Below are positions 1 through 12,464 of a DNA stretch of 64,000 nt, piece after piece (position 1 is the first letter of the stretch; each line of letters opens with the position of its first letter). The DNA lies in assembly GCF_002256285.1 (NCBI RefSeq), contig NZ_NKJE01000009.1, positions 1 through 64,000 of the forward strand. The letters run 5' to 3'. A program made the position numbers and the translations under genes. The notes beneath the pieces were generated by a model, which had not been told where the DNA came from, did not search any database, and saw nothing but the letters and a program-made list of their open reading frames with translations. The DNA comes from Flavobacterium sp. BFFFF1 (GTDB lineage Bacteria > Bacteroidota > Bacteroidia > Flavobacteriales > Flavobacteriaceae).

Positions 1-117
1 TTGTAAGCGATATTGCCCTGGTTGGCAACGTTAAGGGTCTGAACAAGGTCAGAGCCATCCTCAAAAGTCAATGAACCTGCGCTAACGGTAACTTTACCGT
101 TTACGTAGAAATCAAAT
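1..117 (-). repeat. Left copy of T9SS type C C-terminal cassette (inverted relative to 59864-59980)
   Basis: Read on the minus strand, these bases match 59864-59980 of the plus strand with one visible difference (C versus T at 59876). Similarity stops abruptly just upstream in both copies. The repeat runs off the left edge, so its full length is unknown; in the right copy the cassette extends about another 1.3 kb. Confidence 0.9.
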
Positions 118-2985
118 TACCATTGACCCATCCGCTCAAACGGTTGACATTTCCCGACGGGTTGATCTGTACCGTGTTGTTGGCGGTATTGATATTGGCT
201 ACATTAGAAGCGGTAAAGCTTAAGGTTTTGTTACATACCATATTATTGGCCAACGTCAAATTGCCACCTGATTTGTCGATAAGCACATAATCAAAAGTGG
301 TGATTCCTGTCATCGTTTGGGCATTAGATCCCTGGAAAAATACTGCGCGGTTGTTCGGTGCAAACGACCCAACACGGTTCCAGTTCCCTTTGATAATGAC
401 ATCGCCACCGTTTACACCGGATGCCGACAGGTTCCCGTTTAGGTTCAAATCACCATTGATAGTTAACGGAACAGTCATGTTATGCCCGGAGTAATCCATA
501 TATAACGAAGATCCCGCACCCACTGTCAGGTTGCCGGCCATGGTGAACACGGTACCCGTCGCAGTGGTCCCGCCTGGGTCGAGGGTTGTGGCATTACTCA
601 ACTGTACATGGTTGGGATAGCCTTTTCCGCTGCCTGCCGACCATTCGTTCCCTCTTGCGTATACCCCGCCCGTGTTGTAGATAAGCGTGGATGCGGAACC
701 AAAGGTGGGCGCATTGGTGTTGACAAACCCACCGCTGTTGATTTGCAATGAACCGTTTATATTGGAAGCCGGTCCGAAATTGACACCGCCGGCCAGGGTT
801 ACATCAGGAAAGTTCACTGTGCCGCTTACGGTTCCTGTCCCTGCAAAATTAACCCGTCCTGGGGTCGCCATAAAGTTCCCTGAGGCCGCAGTTACTGAAC
901 CACCCGAAGCTACCGTAAGTATTTTGTTGTTGAGTTCAAGTTGACCAGCCGTCAATGCGAGCGTCGAGCTGGTGACTGCGTTTGTCAGTGTGACTGTATT
1001 GGCTCCGCTTGCGCCGGAATTATTGATTGCCAAGTTGCTGACTGTTGCTGGAAGTCCCGTTCCTGTAATCTGGTTGGCACTGCCGTTATAGACATAGTTG
1101 GCACCGGTACTGAAGTTTCGGTTGGTGGTTTGTATGTTTCCTGAATTGCCACTCGAACTGATACCTGCGGTGGAGCCGATACCCAGCGTCGCACCGGATG
1201 CTACATTAAATATCCCGTCTCCAATAATTGCAGTCCCGGGAGTTAGGTTTACCGTACTTCCTGATGCTACAGTCATCGGGCTGCCTGAAGGCAAACGCAT
1301 TGTCCCGTTGACGGTAATGGTTTGGGGGGCAGAGCCATTTAAATTGAAGGGCGGGCTCGTTGAGGTCATGTTCAGTGTTGCACCACTGACAACAGTAATA
1401 TTTCCTTTTATATTGCCACCGGCTGTCACATCGAAAGTAAGCGTCGACGCGGAAACAGTTAGGTCATAAACGGTAAAGCTGCTTCCGCCGGAGACGGACG
1501 CTGTGCCTGTTCCGGTATATTGAAAGTTACCGTAAGTGCGTCCTGCGAAGGAGGGTGCCTGGGCGACTGCCAGGTTGAAAAGACTACCGGGATTAAAAAC
1601 AACCCTGGAAGAGGGCGCTTGCAGTGCAAACGGATTCGATCCCGCTTTTTGGATAAAAGTGGCACCATTGCTAAAAACCACAGCGTTGGCCGTACCCGTC
1701 GAACCAAAGGCATTGCCTGTGCTATTGAGATCTTGTGTAAATGTGCTTCCGTTGTTGAATGTCAGACTGTTGGCGTCTGTCGGTGTGATCGACTGGTCGG
1801 TATCGATTCCATTCCCTTTGAAGTTGATAGCGCCCGACACGCTGCCGGTGGCACCACTGGCTAATATTAGCTTAAAAGTACTTGTGGTCAAGACGTTCCA
1901 CTGGGAACTCGCGTCTACCGTAAAGTCAGCTCCATTGACCCCATTTGAAATGGTGAGGTTTGCGCCCGAAGTAAATGTTACATTCGTATTGGAGGCCACA
2001 CTCAACCCTGCAATCGTTTCGGATGCGACACTACTAACCGAACATGTTGCTCCATTATTGAACACCAGCAGGTCGGCAGTACCGACAATCGTCCTTGACG
2101 GTGTCCAGTTTGTTGGGATGGTCCAGTCTGCCGTGCCAGTTTTGTTCCATACATAGGTCGGACTTGGGTTCGAAACGGTATAGGTGAAGTTCGCCGCGTT
2201 GACATTTTGCCCACCACTGTTGTAGGAGTTGAGGGTAAAGTAGTCTGCAGTGGTGTGGGTGGGTGCCGTGGATTGATTTGAAGTAAAAACATAGTAAGCC
2301 ACATTCGCCCCCTGAAGATTCGCCGAGCCCGGGATGGTCGCGAATCCGGCCGTTCCACTGGTCGGTATAGCGACAACATTGGAGGTGGCAAAATTGTCGG
2401 TGGAGTACCGCAGATAGGCGTATTCTCCTGACGACAAATTCGCTGAGAGGTTGATCGTCACGACAACAGGCTGCCCATTGGCTACTGTGGATGGGTTTTG
2501 GGAAACCGAGGTAATGTTTTTGGGTTATACGTAGTTGAGAGCACTGACATGAAGTTATCGGCAGTACTGTTCTTACCAATATTGACGGTGTAGTAGCTAC
2601 TTAGTGTGATGGCGGGAAGTGAACCTTTCGATCCACCAAATCCGGTATTGTACCTTGCTGAGGCCTCTGTATTGGAAGGGTTTATGTACGTGTTTAGCGC
2701 TATGGCAGAAACGGTGCTGTAGGGTCGCCAGTTGGTGCTGTAGTCGGCATTGGAGGCAGTACCCCGTGCAAACTCCCAACTGCGGGTTCCCGATAGTCCG
2801 GCCGAGGTGGCCTGTATCCTGACGAAACGGACTCCGCCGCGATCAGCGAGGTCATAAGCGCTGTAATTGCCGTTGGCCAGTTGTGTTCCAAGGACTGTTG
2901 GTTGGGCGTAGCTAAAAAATAAGCCGGATAGTATCAATCCTAAGCAGCACAATAATTTCCTGGTGGTGTGTATTTTTCCCCTCAT
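1..2985 (-). pseudogene. T9SS-type surface protein, 5' part, two frameshifts, cut by left edge
   Basis: This is a secreted, repeat-rich surface protein read leftwards from an ATG at 2985. The first piece (2985 to 2482, 167 residues) starts with a signal peptide (residues about 1-27, ending SYAQ). The second piece (2461 to 101, 786 residues) is a low-complexity Thr/Ser/Asn/Gly beta-strand repeat protein. The pieces are in different frames. Adding one A to the A5 run (T5 at 2517-2521 on the plus strand) joins them smoothly as YNPKNITSVSQNPSTVANGQ, so I treat them as one gene. A second one-base slip near 113-117 gives an early stop at 101; in the shifted frame the protein continues FDFYVNGKVTVSAG to the window edge, matching the C-terminal cassette of the gene at 53274. 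The T9SS sorting signal itself should lie outside the window. It may be a decayed gene or an intact gene with sequencing indels. Confidence 0.75.
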
Positions 2986-3181
2986 TTATTGTAAAATATT
3001 TCCTGATAAAAAATAATGAAGGGGTAAATATAAATATGTTAACATCAATTACAAAGCATTTTTGACTACGAAAACGATTTTTTGATTACTTTTTTTGCGA
3101 AGTCGATAAGCGTCTTCGGTTTCAAAACTCCTGATAACCAGGTAAAAACTGTTGTGAATGCTATGTGATATCATTTTGTGT
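2986..3181. other. AT-rich intergenic stretch
   Basis: This is the spacer between the DUF3467 terminator and the leftward surface-protein gene. It should contain that gene's promoter, but I see no clear TAnnTTTG box on the minus strand and no open reading frame I would support. Confidence 0.5.
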
Positions 3182-3210
3182 CAAAAAAAAACCTCCCAAA
3201 TTTGGGAGGC
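3182..3210 (-). terminator. Intrinsic terminator of the rpoBC-DUF3467 operon
   Basis: The palindrome CCTCCCAAATTTGGGAGG (3192-3209) is followed on the minus strand by an uninterrupted run of Ts (A-run 3183-3191 on the plus strand). It lies 11 bases past the DUF3467 stop codon. Confidence 0.9.
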
Positions 3211-3220
3211 TTTCTTCTTA

Positions 3221-3532
3221 TTACGCTTGCCCTGTTGGGCCAAAGTTCAATGGGATCGGAGGTTGTTCCGTGTCCTTAATTTCGCCGTGGGCAGATTCAA
3301 ATCGGTGGATGTTTTCTCCCATCGCTTTCAGCAGCCTTTTGGCATGTTGTGGCGTCAGGACAATTCTCGATTTTACCTTTGCTTTTGGTGTACCCGGCAT
3401 GATGCATACGAAGTCTAAAACAAACTCTGAAGCAGAATGATTGATAATCGCAAGGTTGGAATAAATTCCTTCCGCTGTTTTCTCGTCCAATTCTATATTG
3501 ATCTGTCCGGCTGGTTGATTGTTATCACTCAT
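3221..3532 (-). CDS. DUF3467 domain-containing protein
   Basis: This is a 103-residue protein of the DUF3467 family, which in Bacteroidota sits directly after rpoC. The core runs from about residue 10 to 95 and includes the motifs GIYSNLAIINHS and SRIVLTPQHAKRLL. There is no signal peptide or membrane segment, so it should be cytoplasmic. Its ATG lies three bases after the rpoC stop, so it is very probably co-transcribed with and translationally coupled to rpoBC, and it is the last gene before the terminator. The family has no established function; a role linked to RNA polymerase is only suggested by position. Confidence 0.9.
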   Translation of the reverse strand: MSDNNQPAGQINIELDEKTAEGIYSNLAIINHSASEFVLDFVCIMPGTPKAKVKSRIVLTPQHAKRLLKAMGENIHRFESAHGEIKDTEQPPIPLNFGPTGQA

Positions 3533-3535
3533 ATC

Positions 3536-6500
3536 TTAATAGTTGTATTCTTCTTTAGCAGCCATCATTTCGTTGAAATCTTCCTTAGAGCCTACAATCG
3601 TATTGTCGTATTCTCTCATACCGGTTCCGGCAGGGATTCTGTGTCCTACGATAACATTCTCTTTCAATCCTTCTAAATAATCTACTTTTCCGGCTACGGC
3701 AGCTTCGTTCAGTACTTTTGTAGTTTCCTGGAACGATGCGGCAGAGATGAATGATTTGGTCTGAAGCGATGCTCTTGTGATACCTTGCAGTACAGGCGTT
3801 GCTGTAGCGGTGATCACGTCACGCGCTGTAACAAGGTTTTTATCTGTACGTTTCAGGATCGAGTTTTCATCACGCAATTGACGTGGCGAAATAATCTGTC
3901 CTGGTTTCAGGTTATCAGAATCACCGGCATCCTCAACCACTTTCATTCCGTAAAGCTTATCATTTTCAACGATAAAGTCTTTCGTGTGGATCAATTGGTC
4001 TTCAAGGAACAATGTGTCTCCCGGATCCTGAACCTGAACTTTACGCATCATCTGGCGGATCACAACTTCAAAGTGCTTGTCGTTGATTTTCACCCCTTGC
4101 AGACGGTACACTTCCTGGATTTCATTCACAAGGTATTGTTGCACTGCTGCTGGTCCCTGAATTCTAAGGATATCTTCCGGAGTAATGGCTCCGTCTGACA
4201 ATGGTACACCCGCACGGATGAAGTCATTTTCCTGTACTAAGATCTGGCTTGACAATTTAACAAGGTACTTTTTAATCTCACCAAATTTAGATTCGATGAC
4301 GATTTCACGGTTACCTCTTTTGATTTTTCCGAATGTAACAACACCGTCGATTTCTGAAACTACCGCTGGGTTCGAAGGGTTACGTGCCTCAAGAAGCTCG
4401 GTAATCCTTGGCAGACCTCCGGTGATATCTCCAGCTTTAGAAGAGCGGCGTGGAATCTTCACAAGGATTTTTCCAGCTTTAATCTTCTCGCCGTCATCAA
4501 CCATAAGGTGGGCACCCACTGGTAAGTTATAAGAACGGATCAATTCATTGTCTTTTCCGTAGATCAATAAGGTAGGAATCAATTTCTTGTTTCTTCCTTC
4601 AGAGATTACTTTTTCCTGGAATCCGGTCTGCTCATCGATTTCAACAACGAACGATTGTCCTTGCTCTAAATCTTCGTAAGCGATTTTTCCGGTAAACTCA
4701 GAAATAATAACACCGTTATATGGATCCCATTTACAGATGATGTCACCTTTCTTAACAGACTGTCCGTCTTTTACAAAGATGCTTGAACCGTAAGGGATAT
4801 TGTGTGTATTTAAAACAATTCCGGTTTTCTCGTCGATCAGTTTCAATTCCGTAGAACGTGAAACAACGATATCAACGGTATTTCCTTCATTGTCCTCACC
4901 TTTAACTGTTTTAAGATCTTCGATCTCAAGACGTCCGTTGAAACGAACCACGATACTTGATTCTTCAGAGATTCCTCCGGCCACACCACCTACGTGGAAG
5001 GTACGAAGTGTCAGCTGTGTACCAGGCTCACCGATGGACTGCGCAGCGATTACACCGACAGCTTCACCTCTTTGGGTCATTTTTCCGGTAGCAAGGTTTC
5101 TTCCGTAACATTTTGCACAGATACCTTTAATAGCTTCACAGGTCAAAGGAGAACGTACTTCCACTCTTTCGATTGGAGAAGCTTCGATGATCCTCATTTC
5201 CGCTTCAGTGATTTGTTTTCCGGCTTCAACGATGATTTCGTTTGTCAATGGGTTTACGACATCCTGCAACGCCACACGGCCAAGGATTCTTTCCCCTAAT
5301 GATTCAACGATTTCCTCATTCTTTTTCAAGGCAGAAACTTCGACACCCCTTAGCGTACCACAATCTGTAAGATTTACGATAACATCCTGGGATACGTCAT
5401 GGAGCCTTCTTGTAAGGTAACCGGCATCCGCAGTCTTAAGGGCGGTATCGGCAAGACCTTTACGGGCACCGTGCGTAGAGATAAAGTATTCAAGGATCGA
5501 AAGACCTTCCTTAAAGTTGGAAAGGATCGGGTTTTCAATAATCTCACCACCACCGGCAGTAGATTTTTTAGGCTTCGCCATCAAACCACGCATACCGGTT
5601 AACTGACGGATTTGCTCTTTGGAACCCCTTGCTCCTGAATCAAGCATCATGTATACCGAGTTGAAGCCCTGTTGGTCTTCACGGATATTTTTCATGGCCA
5701 ATTCAGTAAGTAAGGCATTTGTTGAGGTCCAAACGTCAATTACCTGGTTGTAACGCTCGTTATTGGTGATAAGACCCATGTTATAGTTCGCAAGGATACC
5801 ATCAACCTGTTCGTTAGCGTCAGTGATTAAGTCCTGTTTTTGCTCAGGAATCTTGATATCACCAAGGCTGAATGACAATCCGCCTTTGAAAGCGAATTTG
5901 TAGCCCATATCTTTCATCTCATCAAGGAAAGCTGCTGTCGTTGGTACATTGGTCACACTTAAAATGTGCCCGATGATATCACGAAGATTTTTCTTGGTAA
6001 GTACATCATTGATATATCCTGCTGCTTCCGGTACTACTTCGTTAAACAATACACGGCCTGCAGTGGTCTGGATTACTTTGTATACCAATTCCCCGTTTTC
6101 GTTGAAATCTTTCGCGCGGATTTTCACCCTTGCGTTCAATTCCAGACGGCCTTCGTTTAAGGCAATGTTTACTTCTTCGGCAGAATAGAAAGTCAGGCCT
6201 TCACCTAAAATCTTATGCTCCGGAGTAGACAAACGTTCTTTGGTCATATAATACAGACCCAAAACCATATCCTGAGAAGGAACCGTGATTGGCGCTCCGT
6301 TGGCAGGGTTAAGGATGTTGTGTGAGGCAAGCATCAAAAGCTGTGCTTCCAGGATCGCTTCCGGTCCAAGTGGCAAGTGTACCGCCATCTGGTCACCATC
6401 GAAATCCGCGTTGAACGCCGTACAAACCAATGGGTGAAGCTGGATCGCTTTACCTTCAATCAGTTTTGGCTGGAACGCCTGGATACCCAAACGGTGAAGG

Positions 6501-7843
6501 GTAGGAGCACGGTTTAGCAATACGGGATGTCCTTTGATTACATTTTCAAGGATGTCCCATACTACAGGCTCTTTTTTGTCTATGATTTTCTTAGCGGATT
6601 TTACTGTTTTCACAATACCACGCTCAATCAGTTTCCTAATGACGAACGGTTTGTATAGCTCAGCAGCCATATCTTTTGGCAGACCGCATTCGAATAATTT
6701 CAATTCAGGTCCCACGACGATTACCGAACGTGCAGAATAATCGACACGTTTTCCAAGTAAGTTCTGACGGAAACGCCCTTGTTTTCCTTTTAAGGAATCA
6801 GAAAGCGATTTCAACGGACGGTTTGATTCGGTCTTAACGGCAGAAGCTTTCCTGGTGTTATCGAATAACGAGTCTACCGATTCCTGCAACATACGTTTTT
6901 CGTTACGAAGGATTACTTCAGGAGCTTTAATCTCCATCAGACGCTTCAAACGGTTGTTACGGATGATTACACGACGGTAAAGGTCATTCAAATCCGATGT
7001 AGCGAAACGGCCACCATCAAGCGGCACCAGCGGACGCAATTCCGGCGGGATCACAGGAACCACTTTCATAATCATCCATTCCGGACGGTTTTCGCGGTTC
7101 TCGTTAGATTCACGGAAAGATTCCACAACCTGAAGCCTTTTTAAAGCTTCCGTTTTACGTTGTTTAGACGTTTCATTATTTGCCGAGTGACGCAATTCAT
7201 AAGAAAGGGCATCAAGGTCAATTCTGGCCAACAGGTCCATGATACATTCAGCACCCATTTTGGCGATGAATTTATTCGGGTCATTGTCATCAAGATATTG
7301 GTTTTCCTGCGGAAGGCTGTCTAAAATATTCAGGTATTCCTCTTCGGTTAAGAAGTCTAACCTTTGGATATTATCGCCTTCAGCATTTTTTGCAATACCG
7401 GCCTGGATCACTACATATCTTTCGTAGTAAATGATCATGTCTAATTTCTTAGATGGCAAGCCCAGGATGTATCCAATTTTGTTTGGAAGTGAACGGAAGT
7501 ACCAGATGTGTGCGATTGGCACGACAAGGTTGATATGCCCGACACGGTCACGACGTACTTTTTTCTCAGTTACTTCAACACCACAGCGGTCGCATACGAT
7601 GCCTTTGTAACGAATCCTTTTATATTTACCACAGGCGCATTCGAAATCCTTTACAGGTCCGAAAATCCTTTCGCAGAAAAGACCATCGCGTTCCGGCTTG
7701 TGCGTTCTGTAGTTAATGGTTTCAGGTTTTAGAACCTCACCTCTTGACTCTGCCAGGATTGATTCCGGCGAAGCAAGACCAATAGAGATTTTATCGAACC
7801 TTTTGATTTGATTTTTATCTTTATTATTTCTATTATTCATCAT
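3536..7843 (-). CDS. rpoC: DNA-directed RNA polymerase subunit beta'
   Basis: This is the largest catalytic subunit of RNA polymerase, 1435 residues, the usual length for Bacteroidota. The N-terminal zinc ribbon has cysteines at residues 69, 71, 84 and 87 (CACG...CDRCG). The catalytic Mg-binding motif NADFDGDQ is at 478-485. The second zinc site is in the C-terminal half ([17 protein letters not shown]). The frame is open throughout. It starts with two consecutive ATG codons (7843 and 7840); which one is used is not decided by the sequence. It follows rpoB after a 113-base spacer and precedes the DUF3467 gene. Identification is secure. Confidence 0.99.
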   Translation of the reverse strand: MMNNRNNKDKNQIKRFDKISIGLASPESILAESRGEVLKPETINYRTHKPERDGLFCERIFGPVKDFECACGKYKRIRYKGIVCDRCGVEVTEKKVRRDRVGHINLVVPIAHIWYFRSLPNKIGYILGLPSKKLDMIIYYERYVVIQAGIAKNAEGDNIQRLDFLTEEEYLNILDSLPQENQYLDDNDPNKFIAKMGAECIMDLLARIDLDALSYELRHSANNETSKQRKTEALKRLQVVESFRESNENRENRPEWMIMKVVPVIPPELRPLVPLDGGRFATSDLNDLYRRVIIRNNRLKRLMEIKAPEVILRNEKRMLQESVDSLFDNTRKASAVKTESNRPLKSLSDSLKGKQGRFRQNLLGKRVDYSARSVIVVGPELKLFECGLPKDMAAELYKPFVIRKLIERGIVKTVKSAKKIIDKKEPVVWDILENVIKGHPVLLNRAPTLHRLGIQAFQPKLIEGKAIQLHPLVCTAFNADFDGDQMAVHLPLGPEAILEAQLLMLASHNILNPANGAPITVPSQDMVLGLYYMTKERLSTPEHKILGEGLTFYSAEEVNIALNEGRLELNARVKIRAKDFNENGELVYKVIQTTAGRVLFNEVVPEAAGYINDVLTKKNLRDIIGHILSVTNVPTTAAFLDEMKDMGYKFAFKGGLSFSLGDIKIPEQKQDLITDANEQVDGILANYNMGLITNNERYNQVIDVWTSTNALLTELAMKNIREDQQGFNSVYMMLDSGARGSKEQIRQLTGMRGLMAKPKKSTAGGGEIIENPILSNFKEGLSILEYFISTHGARKGLADTALKTADAGYLTRRLHDVSQDVIVNLTDCGTLRGVEVSALKKNEEIVESLGERILGRVALQDVVNPLTNEIIVEAGKQITEAEMRIIEASPIERVEVRSPLTCEAIKGICAKCYGRNLATGKMTQRGEAVGVIAAQSIGEPGTQLTLRTFHVGGVAGGISEESSIVVRFNGRLEIEDLKTVKGEDNEGNTVDIVVSRSTELKLIDEKTGIVLNTHNIPYGSSIFVKDGQSVKKGDIICKWDPYNGVIISEFTGKIAYEDLEQGQSFVVEIDEQTGFQEKVISEGRNKKLIPTLLIYGKDNELIRSYNLPVGAHLMVDDGEKIKAGKILVKIPRRSSKAGDITGGLPRITELLEARNPSNPAVVSEIDGVVTFGKIKRGNREIVIESKFGEIKKYLVKLSSQILVQENDFIRAGVPLSDGAITPEDILRIQGPAAVQQYLVNEIQEVYRLQGVKINDKHFEVVIRQMMRKVQVQDPGDTLFLEDQLIHTKDFIVENDKLYGMKVVEDAGDSDNLKPGQIISPRQLRDENSILKRTDKNLVTARDVITATATPVLQGITRASLQTKSFISAASFQETTKVLNEAAVAGKVDYLEGLKENVIVGHRIPAGTGMREYDNTIVGSKEDFNEMMAAKEEYNY

Positions 7844-7861
7844 AGTTTTTACTATTGATTT

Positions 7862-7952
7862 TTTTGATAATTGAAAACGTTTTATAGCTTTTAGCGATTA
7901 GCTTTCAGCATTCAGTTTAGTACTGATAGCTGATAGCTGAATGCTAAATGCT
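7862..7952. repeat. Imperfect inverted and tandem repeat in the rpoB-rpoC spacer
   Basis: The spacer holds AGCATTCAG (7907-7915) inverted as CTGAATGCT (7937-7945), with the tandem TGATAGC-TGATAGC between them, and further AGC/GCT-rich echoes. It can form a hairpin in the rpoBC transcript. There is no T-run, so it is unlikely to be a terminator; it resembles the simple repeats seen in other spacers here. Confidence 0.6.
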
Positions 7953-7956
7953 GTAT

Positions 7957-10900
7957 TTATTCCTCCAAACGAATGTCAAGGCCAAGACCTTTCAATTCGT
8001 GCATCAATACATTAAACGACTCAGGAAGTCCTGGTTCCGGCATGGTTTCGCCTTTTACGATGGCCTCGTAAGTTTTGGCTCTACCGATCACGTCATCTGA
8101 TTTCACAGTCAGGATTTCACGAAGTGTGCTGGAAGCGCCATAAGCCTCTAGTGCCCAAACCTCCATCTCTCCGAAACGCTGTCCACCGAATTGCGCTTTA
8201 CCGCCAAGAGGTTGCTGCGTAATCAATGAGTACGGTCCGATAGAACGTGCGTGCATCTTATCATCAACCATGTGTCCTAATTTCAGCATGTAGATCACAC
8301 CGACGGTTGCAGGCTGGTGGAAACGCTCTCCGGTTCCTCCATCGTACAGGTAAGTATGGCCAAAACGCGGAATTCCGGCCTCGTCAGTCAATTCGTTGAT
8401 CTGGTCAAGTGTCGCGCCATCGAAAATCGGTGTTGCAAATTTCCTGCCCAGGTTTTGACCTGCCCAACCCAATACGGTTTCATAGATCTGACCAATGTTC
8501 ATACGCGATGGTACACCCAGTGGGTTCAATACGATATCTACAGGCGTTCCATCTTCGAGGAACGGCATGTCTTCGTGACGAACGATACGGGCAACAATAC
8601 CTTTGTTACCGTGACGTCCCGCCATTTTATCTCCCACTTTAAGTTTACGTTTCTTAGCGATGTAAACTTTAGCCAGTTTCAGGATACCTGCAGGCAATTC
8701 ATCACCTACGGTAATTGTGAATTTCTCTCTTCTTAAAGCACCCTGAAGGTCATTCAGTTTGATTTTGTAGTTGTGGATCAGGTCGTTTACCATTTTATTG
8801 GTTTCCTCATCTGCAACCCACTGTCCTTTGCTTAAGTGGGCGAAATCTTCCACTGCGTTCAGCATTTTCTGGGTATATTTCTTGCCTTTTGGCAGTACTT
8901 CTTCGCCCAGATCATTCATCACACCCTGAGAAGTCTTACCATTAACAATCAGGAATAATTTGTCAACCAGTTTGTCTTTTAATTCGACAAATTTGGTTTC
9001 GAATTCCATTTCAAGGGATCCCAAATCATCCTTGTCTTTGGTGCGTTTTCTTTTATCTTTTACTGCTCTTGCGAACAGTTTTTTGTCTAATACGACTCCA
9101 TGCAACGATGGAGAAGCTTTCAATGACGCATCTTTTACATCGCCGGCTTTATCACCGAAGATCGCACGAAGCAGTTTTTCCTCTGGTGTTGGATCTGATT
9201 CTCCTTTTGGAGTAATCTTTCCGATAAGGATATCGCCAGGTTTTACTTCAGCACCGATACGGATCATACCGTTTTCATCAAGGTCTTTCGTCGCCTCTTC
9301 AGAAACGTTCGGGATGTCATTGGTCAACTCTTCGTTACCCAATTTCGTATCACGTACATCCAATGAATAATCATCGATGTGGATAGAAGTAAAGATGTCG
9401 TCGCGAACTACTTTTTCAGAAATTACGATCGCATCCTCGAAGTTGTATCCTTTCCATGGCATGAACGCCACTTTAAGGTTTCTTCCCAAGGCAAGCTCTC
9501 CGTTTTGGGTAGCATAACCTTCAGAAAGTACTTGTCCGGGAATCACGCGGTCGCCTTTTCTTACGATTGGTTTCAGGTTGATAGAGGTACTTTGGTTCGT
9601 TTTCCGGAATTTGATCAGATTATACGTCTTCTCATCCGTGTCAAAGCTTACCATTCTTTCTTCTTCCGTACGGTCGTATTTAATGGTGATGATATTCGCA
9701 TCAACATATTCTACGGTTCCGTGGCCTTCCGCATTGATCAAAACACGCGAATCAGAAGCGACCTGTCTTTCCAAACCTGTTCCAACGATTGGGGCTTCAG
9801 GGCGTAACAATGGTACGGCCTGACGCATCATGTTTGACCCCATCAACGCACGGTTCGCATCATCATGCTCCAAAAACGGAATCAAGGAAGCGGAGATCGA
9901 AGCGATTTGGTTTGGCGCCACATCGGCATAATCAATCCTGTGCGGATCAACAACCGGGAAGTCACCTTCCTCACGGGCAATAACTTTATCAGCAAGGATG
10001 GTTCCGTCAGCACCCACTTCAATGTTGGCCTGCGAAATCAATTTGCCTTCTTCTTCTTCAGCGCTGAGGTAAATCGGTTCAGAATTGATGTCGATTTTAC
10101 CATTCGTCACTTTACGGTAAGGCGTTTCGATAAAGCCCATTCCGTTTACTTTCGCATAAACACCAAGCGAAGAAATCAAACCGATGTTTGGTCCCTCAGG
10201 CGTTTCAATCGGGCATAAACGGCCGTAGTGTGTATAGTGAACGTCACGTACCTCAAATCCGGCTCTTTCACGGGAAAGACCACCAGGTCCAAGGGCAGAC
10301 AATCTTCTTTTGTGCGTAATCTCGGCCAATGGATTCGTTTGGTCCATAAACTGAGACAACTGGTTTGTTCCGAAGAAAGAGTTGATTACCGACGACAATG
10401 TTTTGGCATTGATCAAATCGATAGGAGTGAACACCTCGTTGTCACGAACGTTCATTCTTTCACGGATTGTACGTGCCATACGCGCCAATCCAACGCCGAA
10501 CTGTGCTGAAAGTTGTTCACCAACAGTACGTACACGACGGTTAGACAAGTGATCGATATCATCAATCTCTGCTTTAGAGTTGATCAGTTCGATCAGGTAT
10601 TTTACGATGGTGATGATATCTTCTTTGGTAAGCACCTGCTTCTCCATTGGGATATCAAGGTTCAGTTTTTTGTTCATCCTGTAACGGCCTACTTCACCTA
10701 AGTTGTAGCGTTGGTCGGAGAAGAACAATTTATCGATGATACCACGAGCGGTTTCCTCATCAGGTGGTTCTGCATTACGCAGCTGACGGTAGATGTGCTC
10801 AACGGCTTCTTTTTCAGAGTTTGTCGGGTCTTTTTGCAGTGTGTTGTGGATGATCGCATAATCAGCCTGATTCGCGTCTTCCTTATGCAAAAGGATCGAT

Positions 10901-11769
10901 TTGACATTAGCCTCGATGATTTCCTCTACGTTATCTTTGTCGATAATCGTATCACGGTCAAGGATGATCTCGTTACGCTCAATAGAAACTACCTCGCCGG
11001 TATCCTCGTCCACGAAATCCTCATGCCACGTGTTTAATACACGTGCCGCTAATTTCCTTCCGATATATTTTTTAAGGCCTGTTTTAGACACTTTGATTTC
11101 CTCAGCAAGGTCGAAGATTTCAAGGATATCCTTGTCTCTTTCGAATCCGATGGCGCGGAATAAAGTGGTTACAGGTAATTTTTTCTTACGGTCGATATAC
11201 GCGTACATGACGCTGTTGATATCGGTTGCGAATTCAATCCATGATCCTTTGAAAGGGATGACACGGGCTGAATACAATTTGGTTCCATTGGCGTGGAACG
11301 ATTGTCCAAAGAAAACACCCGGTGATCTGTGCAGTTGGGATACAACCACACGTTCAGCACCGTTGATAACAAATGTGCCGCTTGGTGTCATATAAGGAAT
11401 AGTACCGAGGTACACATCCTGTACAATAGTTTCAAAATCCTCATGCTCCGGATCTGTACAATACAGTTTCAGCCTTGCTTTTAAAGGCACACTGTAAGTC
11501 AGTCCTCGCTCAATACATTCCTGAATGGTATAACGTGGCGGATCAACAAAATAATCAAGGAACTCCAGTACGAATTGGTTTCTGGTGTCAGTGATTGGAA
11601 AGTTTTCCATGAAGGTGTTATAAAGCCCTTCGTTGCCTCTTTCGTCGGATTTGGTTTCCAGTTGGAAGAAATCTTTAAAGGATTTGACCTGAATATCAAG
11701 GAAATCCGGATAGTCCGGGATATTTTTGGTCGAGGCAAAATTCAATCTTTCAGTCTGATTTGTTATCAT
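7957..11769 (-). CDS. rpoB: DNA-directed RNA polymerase subunit beta
   Basis: RNA polymerase beta subunit, 1270 residues. I choose the ATG at 11769 ([11 protein letters not shown]); the open frame extends one codon further only through a TTG. The rifampicin-binding cluster (about residues 467-499; motif [20 protein letters not shown]) has the ordinary drug-sensitive form, with no change I recognise as resistance. The C-terminal clamp-binding part ends LGLDIRLEE. It lies downstream of rplL behind a 256-base spacer containing a strong hairpin and upstream of rpoC, the standard rplKAJL-rpoBC order. Identification is secure. Confidence 0.99.
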   Translation of the reverse strand: MITNQTERLNFASTKNIPDYPDFLDIQVKSFKDFFQLETKSDERGNEGLYNTFMENFPITDTRNQFVLEFLDYFVDPPRYTIQECIERGLTYSVPLKARLKLYCTDPEHEDFETIVQDVYLGTIPYMTPSGTFVINGAERVVVSQLHRSPGVFFGQSFHANGTKLYSARVIPFKGSWIEFATDINSVMYAYIDRKKKLPVTTLFRAIGFERDKDILEIFDLAEEIKVSKTGLKKYIGRKLAARVLNTWHEDFVDEDTGEVVSIERNEIILDRDTIIDKDNVEEIIEANVKSILLHKEDANQADYAIIHNTLQKDPTNSEKEAVEHIYRQLRNAEPPDEETARGIIDKLFFSDQRYNLGEVGRYRMNKKLNLDIPMEKQVLTKEDIITIVKYLIELINSKAEIDDIDHLSNRRVRTVGEQLSAQFGVGLARMARTIRERMNVRDNEVFTPIDLINAKTLSSVINSFFGTNQLSQFMDQTNPLAEITHKRRLSALGPGGLSRERAGFEVRDVHYTHYGRLCPIETPEGPNIGLISSLGVYAKVNGMGFIETPYRKVTNGKIDINSEPIYLSAEEEEGKLISQANIEVGADGTILADKVIAREEGDFPVVDPHRIDYADVAPNQIASISASLIPFLEHDDANRALMGSNMMRQAVPLLRPEAPIVGTGLERQVASDSRVLINAEGHGTVEYVDANIITIKYDRTEEERMVSFDTDEKTYNLIKFRKTNQSTSINLKPIVRKGDRVIPGQVLSEGYATQNGELALGRNLKVAFMPWKGYNFEDAIVISEKVVRDDIFTSIHIDDYSLDVRDTKLGNEELTNDIPNVSEEATKDLDENGMIRIGAEVKPGDILIGKITPKGESDPTPEEKLLRAIFGDKAGDVKDASLKASPSLHGVVLDKKLFARAVKDKRKRTKDKDDLGSLEMEFETKFVELKDKLVDKLFLIVNGKTSQGVMNDLGEEVLPKGKKYTQKMLNAVEDFAHLSKGQWVADEETNKMVNDLIHNYKIKLNDLQGALRREKFTITVGDELPAGILKLAKVYIAKKRKLKVGDKMAGRHGNKGIVARIVRHEDMPFLEDGTPVDIVLNPLGVPSRMNIGQIYETVLGWAGQNLGRKFATPIFDGATLDQINELTDEAGIPRFGHTYLYDGGTGERFHQPATVGVIYMLKLGHMVDDKMHARSIGPYSLITQQPLGGKAQFGGQRFGEMEVWALEAYGASSTLREILTVKSDDVIGRAKTYEAIVKGETMPEPGLPESFNVLMHELKGLGLDIRLEE

Positions 11770-11960
11770 CAATGGACAAAATTTTGATTAAAAAAAAGTA
11801 ATTTTTTGTGTGAACACTTGGAATCCGTACTTTCTTTTTATGATCAACACATCTTTAAAAATAAGCCAAGTAAGGAGCTTATTTCTTTCTTCGTATTGAT
11901 TAAAAGCTTTTTCGTTTTTACTTAAAAGGATAATAAAACTGGATATAATTTTATTATACG

Positions 11961-12003
11961 AAAAATGGTTTAGGTCTTTGGATGCGTATCCAAGACCTAA
12001 ACC
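11961..12003 (-). terminator. Hairpin between rplL and rpoB (terminator or attenuator)
   Basis: On the minus strand GGTTTAGGTCTTGGAT pairs with ATCCAAAGACCTAAACC (16 pairs, one bulged base, 4-base loop; 11967-12003) and is followed by T5. It lies 22 bases after the rplL stop. Because rpoB follows on the same strand and I see no good TAnnTTTG promoter in the spacer, partial termination that lowers rpoBC relative to the ribosomal proteins is likely, as known for the Escherichia coli rplL-rpoB gap. Confidence 0.75.
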
Positions 12004-12025
12004 TAGTTTTCAAAACCGAGTTGTA

Positions 12026-12397
12026 CTATTTAAGCTCAACCACAGCTCCGGCTTCTTCTAAAGCTTTTTTCAGGCCTTCAGCCTCTTCTTTAGAAACACC
12101 TTCTTTCACTGCACTTGGAGCGCTGTCAACTACTTCTTTAGCTTCTTTAAGACCTAAACCGGTAAGTTCTTTTACCAATTTAACTACTGCTAATTTAGAA
12201 GCACCTGCATCTTTAAGGATTACGTTGAATTCTGTCTGAGCTTCTTCAGCAGCAGCTTCGCCACCACCACCAGAAACTACTACTGCAGCAGCAGCAGGCT
12301 CAATTCCGTATTCGTCTTTTAATATTGTAGCTAAGTCGTTAACTTCTTTAACTGTAAGGTTAACTAATTGTTCTGCGAATTGTTTCAAATCTGCCAT
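12026..12397 (-). CDS. rplL: 50S ribosomal protein L7/L12
   Basis: Stalk protein bL12, 123 residues, which binds as dimers to L10 and recruits translation GTPases. The N-terminal dimerisation helix (residues 1-35) is followed by an Ala/Gly/Glu-rich hinge (about 37-53) and the globular C-terminal domain with the factor-binding segment ([19 protein letters not shown]). It starts at ATG 12397 and lies 67 bases after rplJ, with which it forms the usual pair. The hairpin described at 11961-12003 follows it. Confidence 0.98.
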   Translation of the reverse strand: MADLKQFAEQLVNLTVKEVNDLATILKDEYGIEPAAAAVVVSGGGGEAAAEEAQTEFNVILKDAGASKLAVVKLVKELTGLGLKEAKEVVDSAPSAVKEGVSKEEAEGLKKALEEAGAVVELK

Positions 12398-12464
12398 TTT
12401 TTCTATCGTTTAAAATGATTTGTAAAATATAATTTATTATTGTGCGCTTATTAATGGGCTTAAA

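Noticed and set aside
8317..11395. Several 80-164 codon plus-strand frames antisense to rpoB
   Set aside because: These are shadows of a strongly conserved coding strand; none has domain-like sequence.
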